DNA of 36,203 nucleotides from an uncultured Collinsella sp. (GTDB taxonomy: Bacteria > Actinomycetota > Coriobacteriia > Coriobacteriales > Coriobacteriaceae), in the NCBI GenBank assembly GCA_958421035.1, contig CATZKS010000003.1:1-36203 (forward strand), read 5' to 3'. The position numbers and the translations under genes are program-made. The notes below the pieces were generated by a model. That model was not told the origin of the DNA. It saw only the letters and a list, made by a program, of their open reading frames with translations, and did not search any database. Below, in pieces: positions 1 to 8,317 of the stretch. Position 1 is the stretch's first letter. Each line of letters begins with the position of its first letter.

Positions 1-177
1 GGGATTGGTCAAAATAGTTTGACTATTAGCGGCTAAAATCGCCCGGCGCTAACAGACGCCCCTCAAGCACGGTCCCATCAGGGAAAAGGGCATATATCGG
101 CAAAGTGCAATTCAGACCCTTCCAACTTTGTATATGCAGCACCCCAAGTAAAACGCGGCGACCCCTTAGTTACCGCA
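1..177. other. Gene-free leader upstream of the long hairpin
   Basis: No convincing gene is visible here. Positions 8-23 form a short perfect inverted repeat (GTCAAA, 4-base loop, TTTGAC). In many bacteria prfB lies upstream of ftsE, but no prfB 3' end is visible in this stretch. The open frame at 105-380 runs through the long hairpin and is not credible as a gene. Confidence 0.4.
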
Positions 178-300
178 GGCCGGACACAGGGTTACTTTCC
201 AAATCTTTCCGCAGGACGGAGGAGCCCCCGCCGCACGTAGTGCGCAGCGGAGGCTCCGACATGTCCGAGGACGATTTGGAGAGTAACCCTGTGTCCGGCC
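178..300. repeat. Very long imperfect palindrome / hairpin upstream of ftsE
   Basis: The left arm at 178-205 and the right arm at 273-300 are 28 bases each and complementary except for one G-T type pair. Inside them a second stem pairs GGAGCC..GCAC near 221-236 with GTGC..GGCTCC near 240-257, so nearly the whole 123 bases fold on themselves. No T-run follows, so it is not a simple intrinsic terminator. It could be a structured RNA, a leader element of ftsE or a miniature inverted-repeat element. The sequence does not decide between these. Confidence 0.75.
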
Positions 301-403
301 GGAGGGACCCAAACACGGCCATGCTTCTTATGTGCAGCAAAGCTAATGCTGCTAAAATACTAAGCGCTCATGTAGTTTAAACGCACGACGATAAGGAGCA
401 CCA

Positions 404-1624
404 GTGGGTAACCACTTCCGTACCTCCGGTGCGGGCGATGATGCCCCCAAGACGCAGGCAGGCGTCCAGGGCAGTCGTTTCGCCACTCCGGATTCAGAGG
501 GCCAGCCTGTTGCTCAGGCCCCCGCTCAGCCGGCAGATCAGGCACAGCCGGCATCCGATCCCTTTGCCTACAATCCAACCAGCGATGTCGCGCTTTCCGG
601 CACGGCGGGTTTTGAGCCCGTTCAGGCCGTGACCGCTCGCGTGGAGCAGCCTCAGGCTGGTGCCGCCACGCCGCAGCCTACCATGGCCGGCATTCCCGAC
701 CCCTTGGCCCCTGCGACGCCGGCTCCTCAGCCTGCGCAGTCCGGTCTCTTTGCCGCTATTCCCGACCCCACGCAGCCTGCTGCCCCGGTGGTCGAGAGCG
801 ATCAGGCAGCCGAGGTCGCAAGCCTCGATAACGCGCTCAACAACCCCGATTTTACGTCGGTGTTTGCGCCCATCGATCCGCAGGCCAGCCGCAAGAAGAT
901 GGCCAAGCAGGCCGGTGTCGAGCCCGTCATCCTTATGGAGCATGTCACCAAGATCTATCCGGCACAGCCCAACAAGCCTGCACTCGACGACATCAACATC
1001 GAGATCTATCCGGGCGAGTTTGTCTTCCTGGTCGGTCACTCCGGCTCGGGTAAGACCACGCTGCTGTCGACGCTCAACCGCGACGTCAAGCCGACGAGCG
1101 GCCGCATCCTGGTTGCCGGTCAGGACCTCATGAAGATCAAGAACCGCAAGGTTCCGTTCCTGCGCCGCCAGATTGGCGCCGTGTTCCAGGACTTTAAGCT
1201 TCTGCCGCAAAAGACCGCCTACGAAAACGTGGCGTTTGCCCTGCAGTGCATCGGCAAGCCCAAGGGCGTCATTCGCAGCCAGGTGCCCGAGGTGCTGCGT
1301 CTGGTCGGTCTGGCCGATCAGATGGACTCGCTGCCCGACCAGCTTTCCGGTGGCGAGCAGCAGCGCGTTGCCGTCGCCCGTGCTATGGTCAACCGTCCGC
1401 CGCTGCTGATCTGCGACGAGCCCACGGGCAACCTCGACCCGGCGATCTCGCTGGGCATCATGAAGCTGCTTGAGCGTATTAACCGCACCGGCACCACCGT
1501 GATCGTCGCCACGCACGACCGCGAGATGGTCGATAGCATGCACCGTCGCGTGATCGCCCTCGAGGGCGGCCACGTCATCCGCGACCAGGAGAGGGGAGGT
1601 TACGGCAACTATGGCACCAACTAA
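404..1624 (+). CDS. ftsE: Cell division ATP-binding protein FtsE with long N-terminal extension
   Basis: FtsE is the ABC-type ATPase of the FtsEX complex, which sits on the inner face of the membrane at the septum and controls peptidoglycan hydrolases. The ATPase domain starts near residue 173. Walker A GHSGSGKTT is near 210-218, the signature LSGGEQQRVAVARA and Walker B LLICDEPTGNLD follow, and the switch His is in ATHDRE. Classical FtsE is about 220-230 residues; this protein has 406 because of a roughly 170-residue leader rich in Pro, Ala and Gln with near-repeats such as IPDPLAPATP and IPDPTQPAAP. The GTG start follows AAGGAG at 393-398. The 3' end overlaps ftsX by 14 bases, indicating translational coupling. 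The identity is secure; the role of the leader is unknown. Confidence 0.95.
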   Translation: MGNHFRTSGAGDDAPKTQAGVQGSRFATPDSEGQPVAQAPAQPADQAQPASDPFAYNPTSDVALSGTAGFEPVQAVTARVEQPQAGAATPQPTMAGIPDPLAPATPAPQPAQSGLFAAIPDPTQPAAPVVESDQAAEVASLDNALNNPDFTSVFAPIDPQASRKKMAKQAGVEPVILMEHVTKIYPAQPNKPALDDINIEIYPGEFVFLVGHSGSGKTTLLSTLNRDVKPTSGRILVAGQDLMKIKNRKVPFLRRQIGAVFQDFKLLPQKTAYENVAFALQCIGKPKGVIRSQVPEVLRLVGLADQMDSLPDQLSGGEQQRVAVARAMVNRPPLLICDEPTGNLDPAISLGIMKLLERINRTGTTVIVATHDREMVDSMHRRVIALEGGHVIRDQERGGYGNYGTN

Positions 1625-2531
1625 CGTGGGCTACTCCTTCAAAGAGGCAATCAGCCACTTCTTCCGTAACTGGACTACCTCGCTCGGCGCCGTCATCACG
1701 ATCTTCCTTTCGCTGTTTATCATCGGCCTGTTCATTATGGGCTCCGCGGTGCTGAACTCCGTGATCGGCACCGTCGAGGATCAGGTTGTCATCAACGCCT
1801 TCATTAGTGATGACGCCGATCAGGCTGATGTTCAGGCTTTTGAGGCCGAGCTTAAGACGTGGAGCAACGTCAAGTCCGTGACCTATAAGGACAAGGACGA
1901 CGCGAAGGCCGAGTATTCGAGCAAGATGTCGGGCAACGCCGACGCCACCATGAGCGCGCTCGATGGCCAGAACCCGCTGCCGGCTTCCTTCGCTATTGAG
2001 ATGGACGATCCGTCCAAGGTCGAGAGCACGGCAGAGAAGCTCAAGAAGGATGCCGATTTCCAGAAGATCGTGGATGACGGCGACGTCAACGCGAGCGTGC
2101 TGTACGGCCAGGAGGCAGTGAGCCGCCTGTTCCAGGTGACCAACTACATCCGCATCGCCGCCGTGGTGCTCGTTGGCCTTCTGACCTTTATCGCTTTCAT
2201 CTTCATCAACAACACGATTCGCCTATCCATCACGGCACGTCGTCGTGAGATTGCGATTATGCGTCTGGTCGGCGCCAGCAACGGCTTCATTCGCGGCCCG
2301 TTTATCACCGAGGGCGTACTACAGGCCATTTTGGGCTCGTTGCTTTCCATCGGCGTTCTGGAGCTGCTGCGCAACCTGATGATTCCGCGTCTGCAGGAGA
2401 GCATCGGCTGGATGTCGTTTGCCCTGCCGATGCAGTACTACTTGGTGACCTATGCTGCGCTGATTCTGGTCGGCGTGATTATCGGTTTCTTTGGTTCTGC
2501 CATCGCCATGCGCCGCTACCTGCGCGTGTAG
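1611..2531 (+). CDS. ftsX: Cell division protein FtsX
   Basis: FtsX is the membrane partner of FtsE. One transmembrane segment lies near residues 25-50 (VITIFLSLFIIGLFIMGSAV). An extracellular domain of roughly 120 residues follows (about 55-175), which in known FtsX proteins binds peptidoglycan hydrolases or their activators. Three more membrane segments follow in the C-terminal half, with the cytoplasmic RLSITARRREIAIMRLVGAS stretch typical of FtsX/MacB-like permeases. The 306-residue length is normal. The ATG lies inside the end of ftsE, preceded by a GAGGGGAGG ribosome site, so the two are co-transcribed. A strong terminator follows. Confidence 0.95.
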   Translation: MAPTNVGYSFKEAISHFFRNWTTSLGAVITIFLSLFIIGLFIMGSAVLNSVIGTVEDQVVINAFISDDADQADVQAFEAELKTWSNVKSVTYKDKDDAKAEYSSKMSGNADATMSALDGQNPLPASFAIEMDDPSKVESTAEKLKKDADFQKIVDDGDVNASVLYGQEAVSRLFQVTNYIRIAAVVLVGLLTFIAFIFINNTIRLSITARRREIAIMRLVGASNGFIRGPFITEGVLQAILGSLLSIGVLELLRNLMIPRLQESIGWMSFALPMQYYLVTYAALILVGVIIGFFGSAIAMRRYLRV

Positions 2532-2556
2532 GCATGCCTGGAATTCATCCCTTCCA

Positions 2557-2589
2557 ACGGGTCGTCTCTTATGGGGCGGCCCGTTTTTT
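2557..2589 (+). terminator. Intrinsic terminator of ftsEX
   Basis: The stem ACGGGTCG pairs with CGGCCCGT (one G-T pair) around a short loop and is followed by six T. It lies 25 bases after the ftsX stop. Confidence 0.85.
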
Positions 2590-2666
2590 GATCCCTAGGG
2601 GACGGCAGGAAAGCGAATCATTTGGGTAGACTCTTTGGAGTTCGCAATCGATAGTTAGGAGGCGCC

Positions 2667-4802
2667 ATGGGGCGCAATAACAAGCATAAGCGTGGAGCTC
2701 GCAATAAGCGCGGGCCGGTGCGCAGCGAACGCCGTCCGAGCCTGACCGGGCGCGTGCAGCTCCATGAGCACAGTGCCTATGTCATAACCGAGAATGGCGA
2801 CTACAAGGTCATGGGCCGCGGTAAGCGCGAGATCATGGATGGCGATACCGTTGCCGTGAGCATTAAGAACAGCCCGCACGGTGAGCGGCGCGCCGTGATC
2901 GAGGGCGTGGTTGAGCGTGCAGCCATAAGCGTGGTGGGCACGTACCAGACCGCCGGTCCGCTCGGTGTGATTGAGCCGCTCGATTCGCGTCTGAAGGCCG
3001 ACTTCTTCATTCTGCCCGAGGATACCTCGGCGGATCGTCTGGGCGTCCACCCGGGTGATGCTGTTGTCGCGCACATTTTGACCTACCCGACGCGCCTGGA
3101 ATCGGGCACCGTGACGATTGAACGCCGCATTGGCGGAGATGACGCGCCCGATTTGGGCGTTCAATATGTGATGGCGCGTTACGGCTATACCGATAGCTAT
3201 CCCGAGGCCGCGCTGGACGAGGCCGAGGGGCTTTCGCTCGATGTGTCCGCGGCGCTTAAGGACCCGCTCCGCCGCGATCTGCGCGACCGCTTTGTCATCA
3301 CGATCGACCCGGTCGACGCGCGCGACTTTGACGATGCCATTTCGCTGGAGCGTACGCCCGAGGGTGGCTACAAGCTGGGTGTGCATATCGCCGACGTTTC
3401 ACACTATGTGGCTTGGGACGGGCATATCGATCTTGAGGCTCGCCATCGTACGACATCGGTGTATCTGGCCGATCGCGTGCTTCCCATGCTGCCCGAACGC
3501 CTGTCCTGTGACCTGTGCTCGCTTCGCCCTGACGAGGACCGTCTTGCGTTTACCGTCGATATCGAGCTCGATGCGCAGGGTCGCGTGCGGCATTACGATC
3601 CGTATCCCAGCGTGATTCGCTCGCGTGTGCGTATGGACTATGACGGCGCCGAGGCGCTGCTGGTGCGTGCCGGCGCGGTTGAGTATTCGGTGCTGGAGGG
3701 TGCAGCCGAGGATGTTGCGGCTGCCGAGACCTCGCGCGAGGAAGCGCTTGAGCGCGGTCTTGCGTGCGAGGAGGCCGCCCGCGGCTACAACATCGACCTC
3801 GGCGATTTCCTTGTCGCCGCTAACGAACTCGCCGAACTTCGCCGTCGTATTCGTCGCGCCCGCGGCTCAGTCGATTTTGACACAGCCGAGATTCGCGCTC
3901 TATTGGATGAGGACGGAGTGCCCGTGCAGATTGTGGCGCGTGAGCGTTCGTGTGCCACGTCGCTTATCGAGGAAGCCATGCTGCTCGCCAACGAGTGCGT
4001 TGCAGAGTGGCTGGCAGACCGTGATATCGAGGCCTGCTATCGTGTGCATGAGGATCCGAGCCCCGATAGCCTGCACGGTGCTGCCGTTGCGCTGGCGCAG
4101 CTAGGCATCATCGACGATCGCCGTGCTGCCGGTATTGCCCTGGGGAGCCCCGATGAGCTGCAGGCTGCAGTTGATGCTGCCGCCGGTACGGCCAACGCAC
4201 CGCTCGTCAACACGCTGCTTCTGCGCAGCATGCAGCGCGCGCTGTACAAGCCGCGCAACGAGGGCCACTTTGCGCTCGCCGCGCCGTGCTACTGTCACTT
4301 TACGAGTCCCATCCGTCGCTACCCCGATCTGGTGGTGCACCGCGTGCTCAAACTGCAGTTGGCCTATGAGCAGCTCGGCGGCAAGGACGCCTTGGTCCGT
4401 ACGCCGCGGCTGATCGGTAAGGGGCGCGAGTCGCTGCCGCGCATTCTGCCGCAGATCTGCCGCGCATGTAGCGATGCCGAGCGCGCGGCAGATGCCGCCA
4501 GCCATGCGACGCAAAAGATCAAGATTGCCCAGTACTATGAGGACCGTCTGGGTGAGCGCTATGCCGGAACCGTCTCGTGGGTTAGCAGCATGGGCCTCTT
4601 TGTGCGCTTGGACCTAACACAGGTCGAGGGCCTGGTTTCAATTAAGAGCCTGGGCAACGAGTGGTTCGAGTTCGACGAGGACGCGCTAACGCTCACAGGT
4701 GCCGACACGGGCACCCGTTACGAGCTGGGGCAGCGCGTGATTATCGAGGTCTCGCGCGTCAATACCACGCGTGGGCACTTGGACTTTAAGCTTATCCATT
4801 AG
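2667..4802 (+). CDS. rnr: Ribonuclease R (RNB-family 3'-5' exoribonuclease)
   Basis: RNase R degrades structured RNA from the 3' end and clears mRNAs released by trans-translation. The first ~20 residues are strongly basic. Cold-shock-like OB domains precede the RNB domain. The catalytic metal-site motif DPVDARDFDDAISL is near residues 214-227 and the second RNB signature HFTSPIRRYPDLVVH near 543-557. A C-terminal S1 domain starts near 632 (YAGTVSWVSSMGLFV). At 711 residues it is a little shorter than the E. coli and Bacillus enzymes (about 780-810), mainly at the ends. The ATG has a strong AGGAGG site about 6 bases upstream. Its usual partner smpB is in the window but about 8.6 kb downstream. 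Confidence 0.95.
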   Translation: MGRNNKHKRGARNKRGPVRSERRPSLTGRVQLHEHSAYVITENGDYKVMGRGKREIMDGDTVAVSIKNSPHGERRAVIEGVVERAAISVVGTYQTAGPLGVIEPLDSRLKADFFILPEDTSADRLGVHPGDAVVAHILTYPTRLESGTVTIERRIGGDDAPDLGVQYVMARYGYTDSYPEAALDEAEGLSLDVSAALKDPLRRDLRDRFVITIDPVDARDFDDAISLERTPEGGYKLGVHIADVSHYVAWDGHIDLEARHRTTSVYLADRVLPMLPERLSCDLCSLRPDEDRLAFTVDIELDAQGRVRHYDPYPSVIRSRVRMDYDGAEALLVRAGAVEYSVLEGAAEDVAAAETSREEALERGLACEEAARGYNIDLGDFLVAANELAELRRRIRRARGSVDFDTAEIRALLDEDGVPVQIVARERSCATSLIEEAMLLANECVAEWLADRDIEACYRVHEDPSPDSLHGAAVALAQLGIIDDRRAAGIALGSPDELQAAVDAAAGTANAPLVNTLLLRSMQRALYKPRNEGHFALAAPCYCHFTSPIRRYPDLVVHRVLKLQLAYEQLGGKDALVRTPRLIGKGRESLPRILPQICRACSDAERAADAASHATQKIKIAQYYEDRLGERYAGTVSWVSSMGLFVRLDLTQVEGLVSIKSLGNEWFEFDEDALTLTGADTGTRYELGQRVIIEVSRVNTTRGHLDFKLIH

Positions 4803-4827
4803 CTAAATCCCGACTCGTGGCGAGAGA

Positions 4828-4863
4828 GCGGAGGGCGGCCTTTCGGGACCGCCCTTCGCATTT
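4828..4863 (+). terminator. Intrinsic terminator after rnr
   Basis: The GC-rich stem AGGGCGGYC pairs with GACCGCCCTT across a TTTCGG-type loop, followed by a short T-rich tail (CGCATTT). It lies 25 bases after the rnr stop. Confidence 0.75.
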
Positions 4864-4922
4864 GAATCGTGGCTACCTTGCCGTCTGCTCGGCCGCCCGC
4901 TTACCTGCTATTTGAGAGGTAA

Positions 4923-4960
4923 AACCTACCAAAATAAACCTGTCCCTTTTTGGCAGGTTT
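4923..4960. repeat. Inverted repeat just upstream of the serine recombinase gene
   Basis: AAACCTACCAAAA and TTTTGGCAGGTTT form 13-base arms with one mismatch around a 12-13 base centre that itself repeats AAACCTG. The recombinase ATG is about 20 bases further on. The position suits an autoregulatory operator or a recombination site, but it could equally be one of the short GTCCC-containing dispersed hairpins seen elsewhere here. Confidence 0.5.
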
Positions 4961-4979
4961 ACAAGAAAGCGGGGATGAG

Positions 4980-5585
4980 ATGGCGACGGTGTACGGTTAT
5001 GCGCGGGTGAGTTCGCGCGATCAGAACCTTAATCGGCAGCTGGATGCGCTGGGCGCCTATGGCGTGGGCTCGGCGAATATTTATGCCGACCATGCGAGCG
5101 GCAAGGACTTCGATCGACCGCGTTATCGCGAGCTGCTGCACGTCCTGGGAGACGGGGACGTACTGGTGGTGCTTTCTATCGACCGACTTGGCCGTAATTA
5201 CTCCGAGATTCTTGAGGAATGGCGACGCATTACCAAGGAGCTCGGGGTTGCCATTGTGGTGTTGGACATGCCATTGCTTGACACGCGCGCTAGGGCCAGC
5301 GGCGCGCCGGATGTGACCAACGTCCTGATTGCCGATATTGTGCTGCAACTGCTGAGCTACGTGGCGCAGGTAGAGCGCGAGAATATCCATCGGCGCCAAG
5401 CGGAGGGAATTGCAGCGGCGCGGGCGCGAGGGGTCCGTTTCGGTCGACCTCGCAAGCCGTGCCCTCCTCAGTTTGAGCTGGTGCGCGATAGCTATGAGGC
5501 GGGCGATATTACCCGCAGCCAGGCGGCAAAGTGCCTGGGCGTGTGCGTGGGGACGTTCGATCGCTGGATGCGCGAGGCGGGGTAG
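4980..5585 (+). CDS. Serine recombinase (resolvase/invertase family)
   Basis: This small serine recombinase has 201 residues. The N-terminal catalytic motif YGYARVSSRDQ carries the nucleophilic serine at about residue 11 (equivalent to Ser10 of gamma-delta resolvase). The conserved arginine motif DRLGR is near residue 70, the long E helix contains QVERENIHRRQAEGI, and a C-terminal helix-turn-helix includes RSQAAKCLGVCVGTFDRWM. It probably acts on short inverted or direct sites for resolution or inversion. I chose the ATG at 4980 because GCGGGGA sits a few bases upstream and the protein then begins at the usual family position; an in-frame TTG at 4950 would add ten unconserved residues. No transposase partner is visible next to it, so it may be a relic or a stand-alone DNA-inversion enzyme. 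Confidence 0.9.
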   Translation: MATVYGYARVSSRDQNLNRQLDALGAYGVGSANIYADHASGKDFDRPRYRELLHVLGDGDVLVVLSIDRLGRNYSEILEEWRRITKELGVAIVVLDMPLLDTRARASGAPDVTNVLIADIVLQLLSYVAQVERENIHRRQAEGIAAARARGVRFGRPRKPCPPQFELVRDSYEAGDITRSQAAKCLGVCVGTFDRWMREAG

Positions 5586-5675
5586 GGGTTTGCGTCGCTT
5601 TGTCGCTTCCTGTTGCGATTCAAATTTTGATACGGTGACGATGCCATTTGGGGCTACACTCGCTGATATTCAAAA

Positions 5676-5682
5676 AAGGAGG
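5676..5682 (+). promoter_or_regulatory. Ribosome binding site that fixes a TTG start
   Basis: A perfect AAGGAGG stands 7 bases before TTG at 5690. The upstream ATG at 5648 in the same frame has no such site and would read through this element, so TTG 5690 is preferred. Confidence 0.7.
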
Positions 5683-5689
5683 TTGGCCC

Positions 5690-6271
5690 TTGGCGCGCGT
5701 AAAACAAATAATCGGATGGACCGCGATCGTTCTGTTCGCTGCAACGCTGGCGGGCATCTGGGTGCTGACGGAGCAAAATGCGGTGGAGACGTCGTTGCTG
5801 AGCGAGTCCACCGCGCGTGTGGTGGAGGGCCAGGCTACGGGCGTTCAGGCTACCGGCATCACGGGTGAAATTCAGGCGGGGGACGGCATGACTGAGAGTA
5901 CCAATCCGGCTGCCTCGACGGTCCAGCCTGGTCGACTTGCTTCCATTCGCATGTGGGTAGGCGCAAACGTCCGTCGCGTCGCCCATACCGTAGAGTTTTT
6001 CTTCGTCGGATTGGTCGCCTCGGTGATCGTGGTCTGCTTTTCCAGGCGTCCATGGAGTGTGTGTTCCCGTTGCGTGCCTGTGTTTCTCTTTTGCGCTGCC
6101 TGCTCCGTTGGCGACCAGGTGCATAAGATCTTTGTTCCCGGCAGGCATTTCGACGTTATCGATTTAGGATTCGATGCTGCGGGCTATGTCACCGCCATGC
6201 TGTTGGTATTGCTGGCAGCGGCGTTGGTGCGCCATGCGACTCGGCCGATCGGCGCCCATGCGAGGCGCTAG
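5690..6271 (+). CDS. VanZ-like family membrane protein
   Basis: The protein has an N-terminal membrane segment (residues about 6-25), a soluble stretch of ~70 residues rich in Thr, Gly and Ala, then three more hydrophobic segments. The C-terminal part carries the VanZ-like pattern: HTVEFFFVGLVAS, then GDQVHKIFVPGRHFDVIDLGFDAAGYV, matching the family's E..HQ.F.pGR...D...N..G arrangement. VanZ itself gives low-level teicoplanin resistance by an unclear mechanism, and most family members have no known function. The TTG start gives 193 residues. The gene follows the recombinase and precedes the MurNAc cluster, with a terminator after it. Confidence 0.75.
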   Translation: MARVKQIIGWTAIVLFAATLAGIWVLTEQNAVETSLLSESTARVVEGQATGVQATGITGEIQAGDGMTESTNPAASTVQPGRLASIRMWVGANVRRVAHTVEFFFVGLVASVIVVCFSRRPWSVCSRCVPVFLFCAACSVGDQVHKIFVPGRHFDVIDLGFDAAGYVTAMLLVLLAAALVRHATRPIGAHARR

Positions 6272-6351
6272 CCGGTAACAAACCCGTTTCTGATAATGCG
6301 ACCTTGTTGAATTATTTTGTGTCGCGCGTATTTCCGAGCGGTCGGATTTGA

Positions 6352-6380
6352 GGGGCGAGCGGTAGAACGCTCGCCCTTTG
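6352..6380 (+). terminator. Terminator after the VanZ-like gene
   Basis: GGGCGAGCG and CGCTCGCCC form a perfect 9-base stem over a 5-base loop, followed by TTTGTG. The T-run is short but the stem is strong. Confidence 0.7.
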
Positions 6381-6401
6381 TGCGCCACGATGCGGCACAA
6401 T

Positions 6402-6430
6402 GTACCGCAAAAGCTGTTTGTATCCGGTAC
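6402..6430. promoter_or_regulatory. Possible operator upstream of murR/murQ
   Basis: GTACCG at 6402-6407 and CGGTAC at 6425-6430 form an inverted repeat with a 17-base spacer, 45 bases before the regulator start. RpiR-family regulators often bind such repeats in their own promoter. The assignment rests on position only. Confidence 0.3.
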
Positions 6431-6475
6431 GAATCGTTCGTTGGTCTTTAATTCTTCTCAACGGAGGTGTTTGAG

Positions 6476-7326
6476 ATGGCAAACGGATTGCTTTTGCGGC
6501 TTCGCGAGCGTGAGCTCAGCGCGAGCCCGGCGGAACGCAATGTCATCGCATATGTAAGCGCTCATCCGCACGAGGTGGTCGGGCTGTCCGTCCGCGGTCT
6601 TGCCGATGTCACGTTCTCCTCGCCCTCGAGCATTTTGCGCTTTTGCAAGCGTTTGGGTTTTGCGGGCTACAAGGAGTTCCAGCGCGAACTGATTGCCGAG
6701 CTGGCGCTCTTAGGTGACAAGAAAGACGTAGCCCTCGAGGACATCTCCATGGATGACAGCGTCGAACGTATCGTGGGGAAGGTGATGAAAAGCAACGTGC
6801 GCACGATCGAGGCGACGGCGCGAACGCTCGATTACACCGTCTTGGAGCGATGCGCGGCCCGTCTTAAGCGGGCACGCGCGGTCAATCTGTTCGGTATTGG
6901 TGCCTCTCGTTTGGTCGCGCACGACCGGCGCAAAAGCTCATGCGTGTCGACAAAGAGTGCCATCTGTACGACGACTGGCATGATCAGCTCTTATGTGCCA
7001 AGAACATGCATGAGGGCGATATGGCAATCGCCTTTAGCTACTCGGGCTTGACGCAAGAGGTGCTGGACTGCACCGCCGAGGCTCAACGTCACAACTGTCC
7101 CGTTGTGGCCGTTACCAAAGTAGATGGATCATCCAATCTTGCCACCATGGCCGATGCCGTGCTCGGCGTCGCTGCGAGTGAACCCTTGGTCCGCAGCGGT
7201 GCCATGGCTTCGCGTATGGCCCAGCTTATGGTTGTCGATGCCCTGTACGCTGCTTACGTTGCCAGCGACTACGAACGGGCGACGCATGTCATAAAGCAAA
7301 ACTACATCGAGAAACAGGAAAGATGA
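6476..7326 (+). pseudogene. murR: RpiR/MurR-family regulator, broken by a frameshift
   Basis: The first part (from ATG 6476, with GGAGGT 7 bases upstream) encodes an RpiR-type helix-turn-helix domain, including VRGLADVTFSSPSSILRFCK, and the start of a sugar-isomerase (SIS) domain ending GIGASRLVAHD. The rest of the SIS domain (KLMRVDKECHLYDDWHD through SYSGLTQEV to the end at 7326) is in the -1 frame. The break lies at 6926-6931, where one base appears to be missing from the codon after GAC. Restoring one base gives a continuous protein of about 283 residues, the normal family length. MurR regulators sense MurNAc-6-phosphate and control murQ/murP, matching the genes directly downstream. Real mutation and sequencing error cannot be separated from one sequence. 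Confidence 0.8.
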
Positions 7327-7336
7327 GGTGAATGAA

Positions 7337-8260
<924 letters not shown>

Positions 8261-8317
8261 GTGCGCGGCGTGAGCTGATATGACATCCAGACGAGATACC
8301 CAATACAAGGAGGAGTT

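Noticed and set aside
105..380. 91-residue open frame over the long hairpin before ftsE
   Set aside because: The amino-acid sequence is dictated by the palindrome and it has no ribosome site.
6929..6936. Programmed -1 frameshift in murR
   Set aside because: The CGCAAAAGC context does not allow proper re-pairing in both sites, no stimulatory structure is evident, and the protein family does not use recoding.
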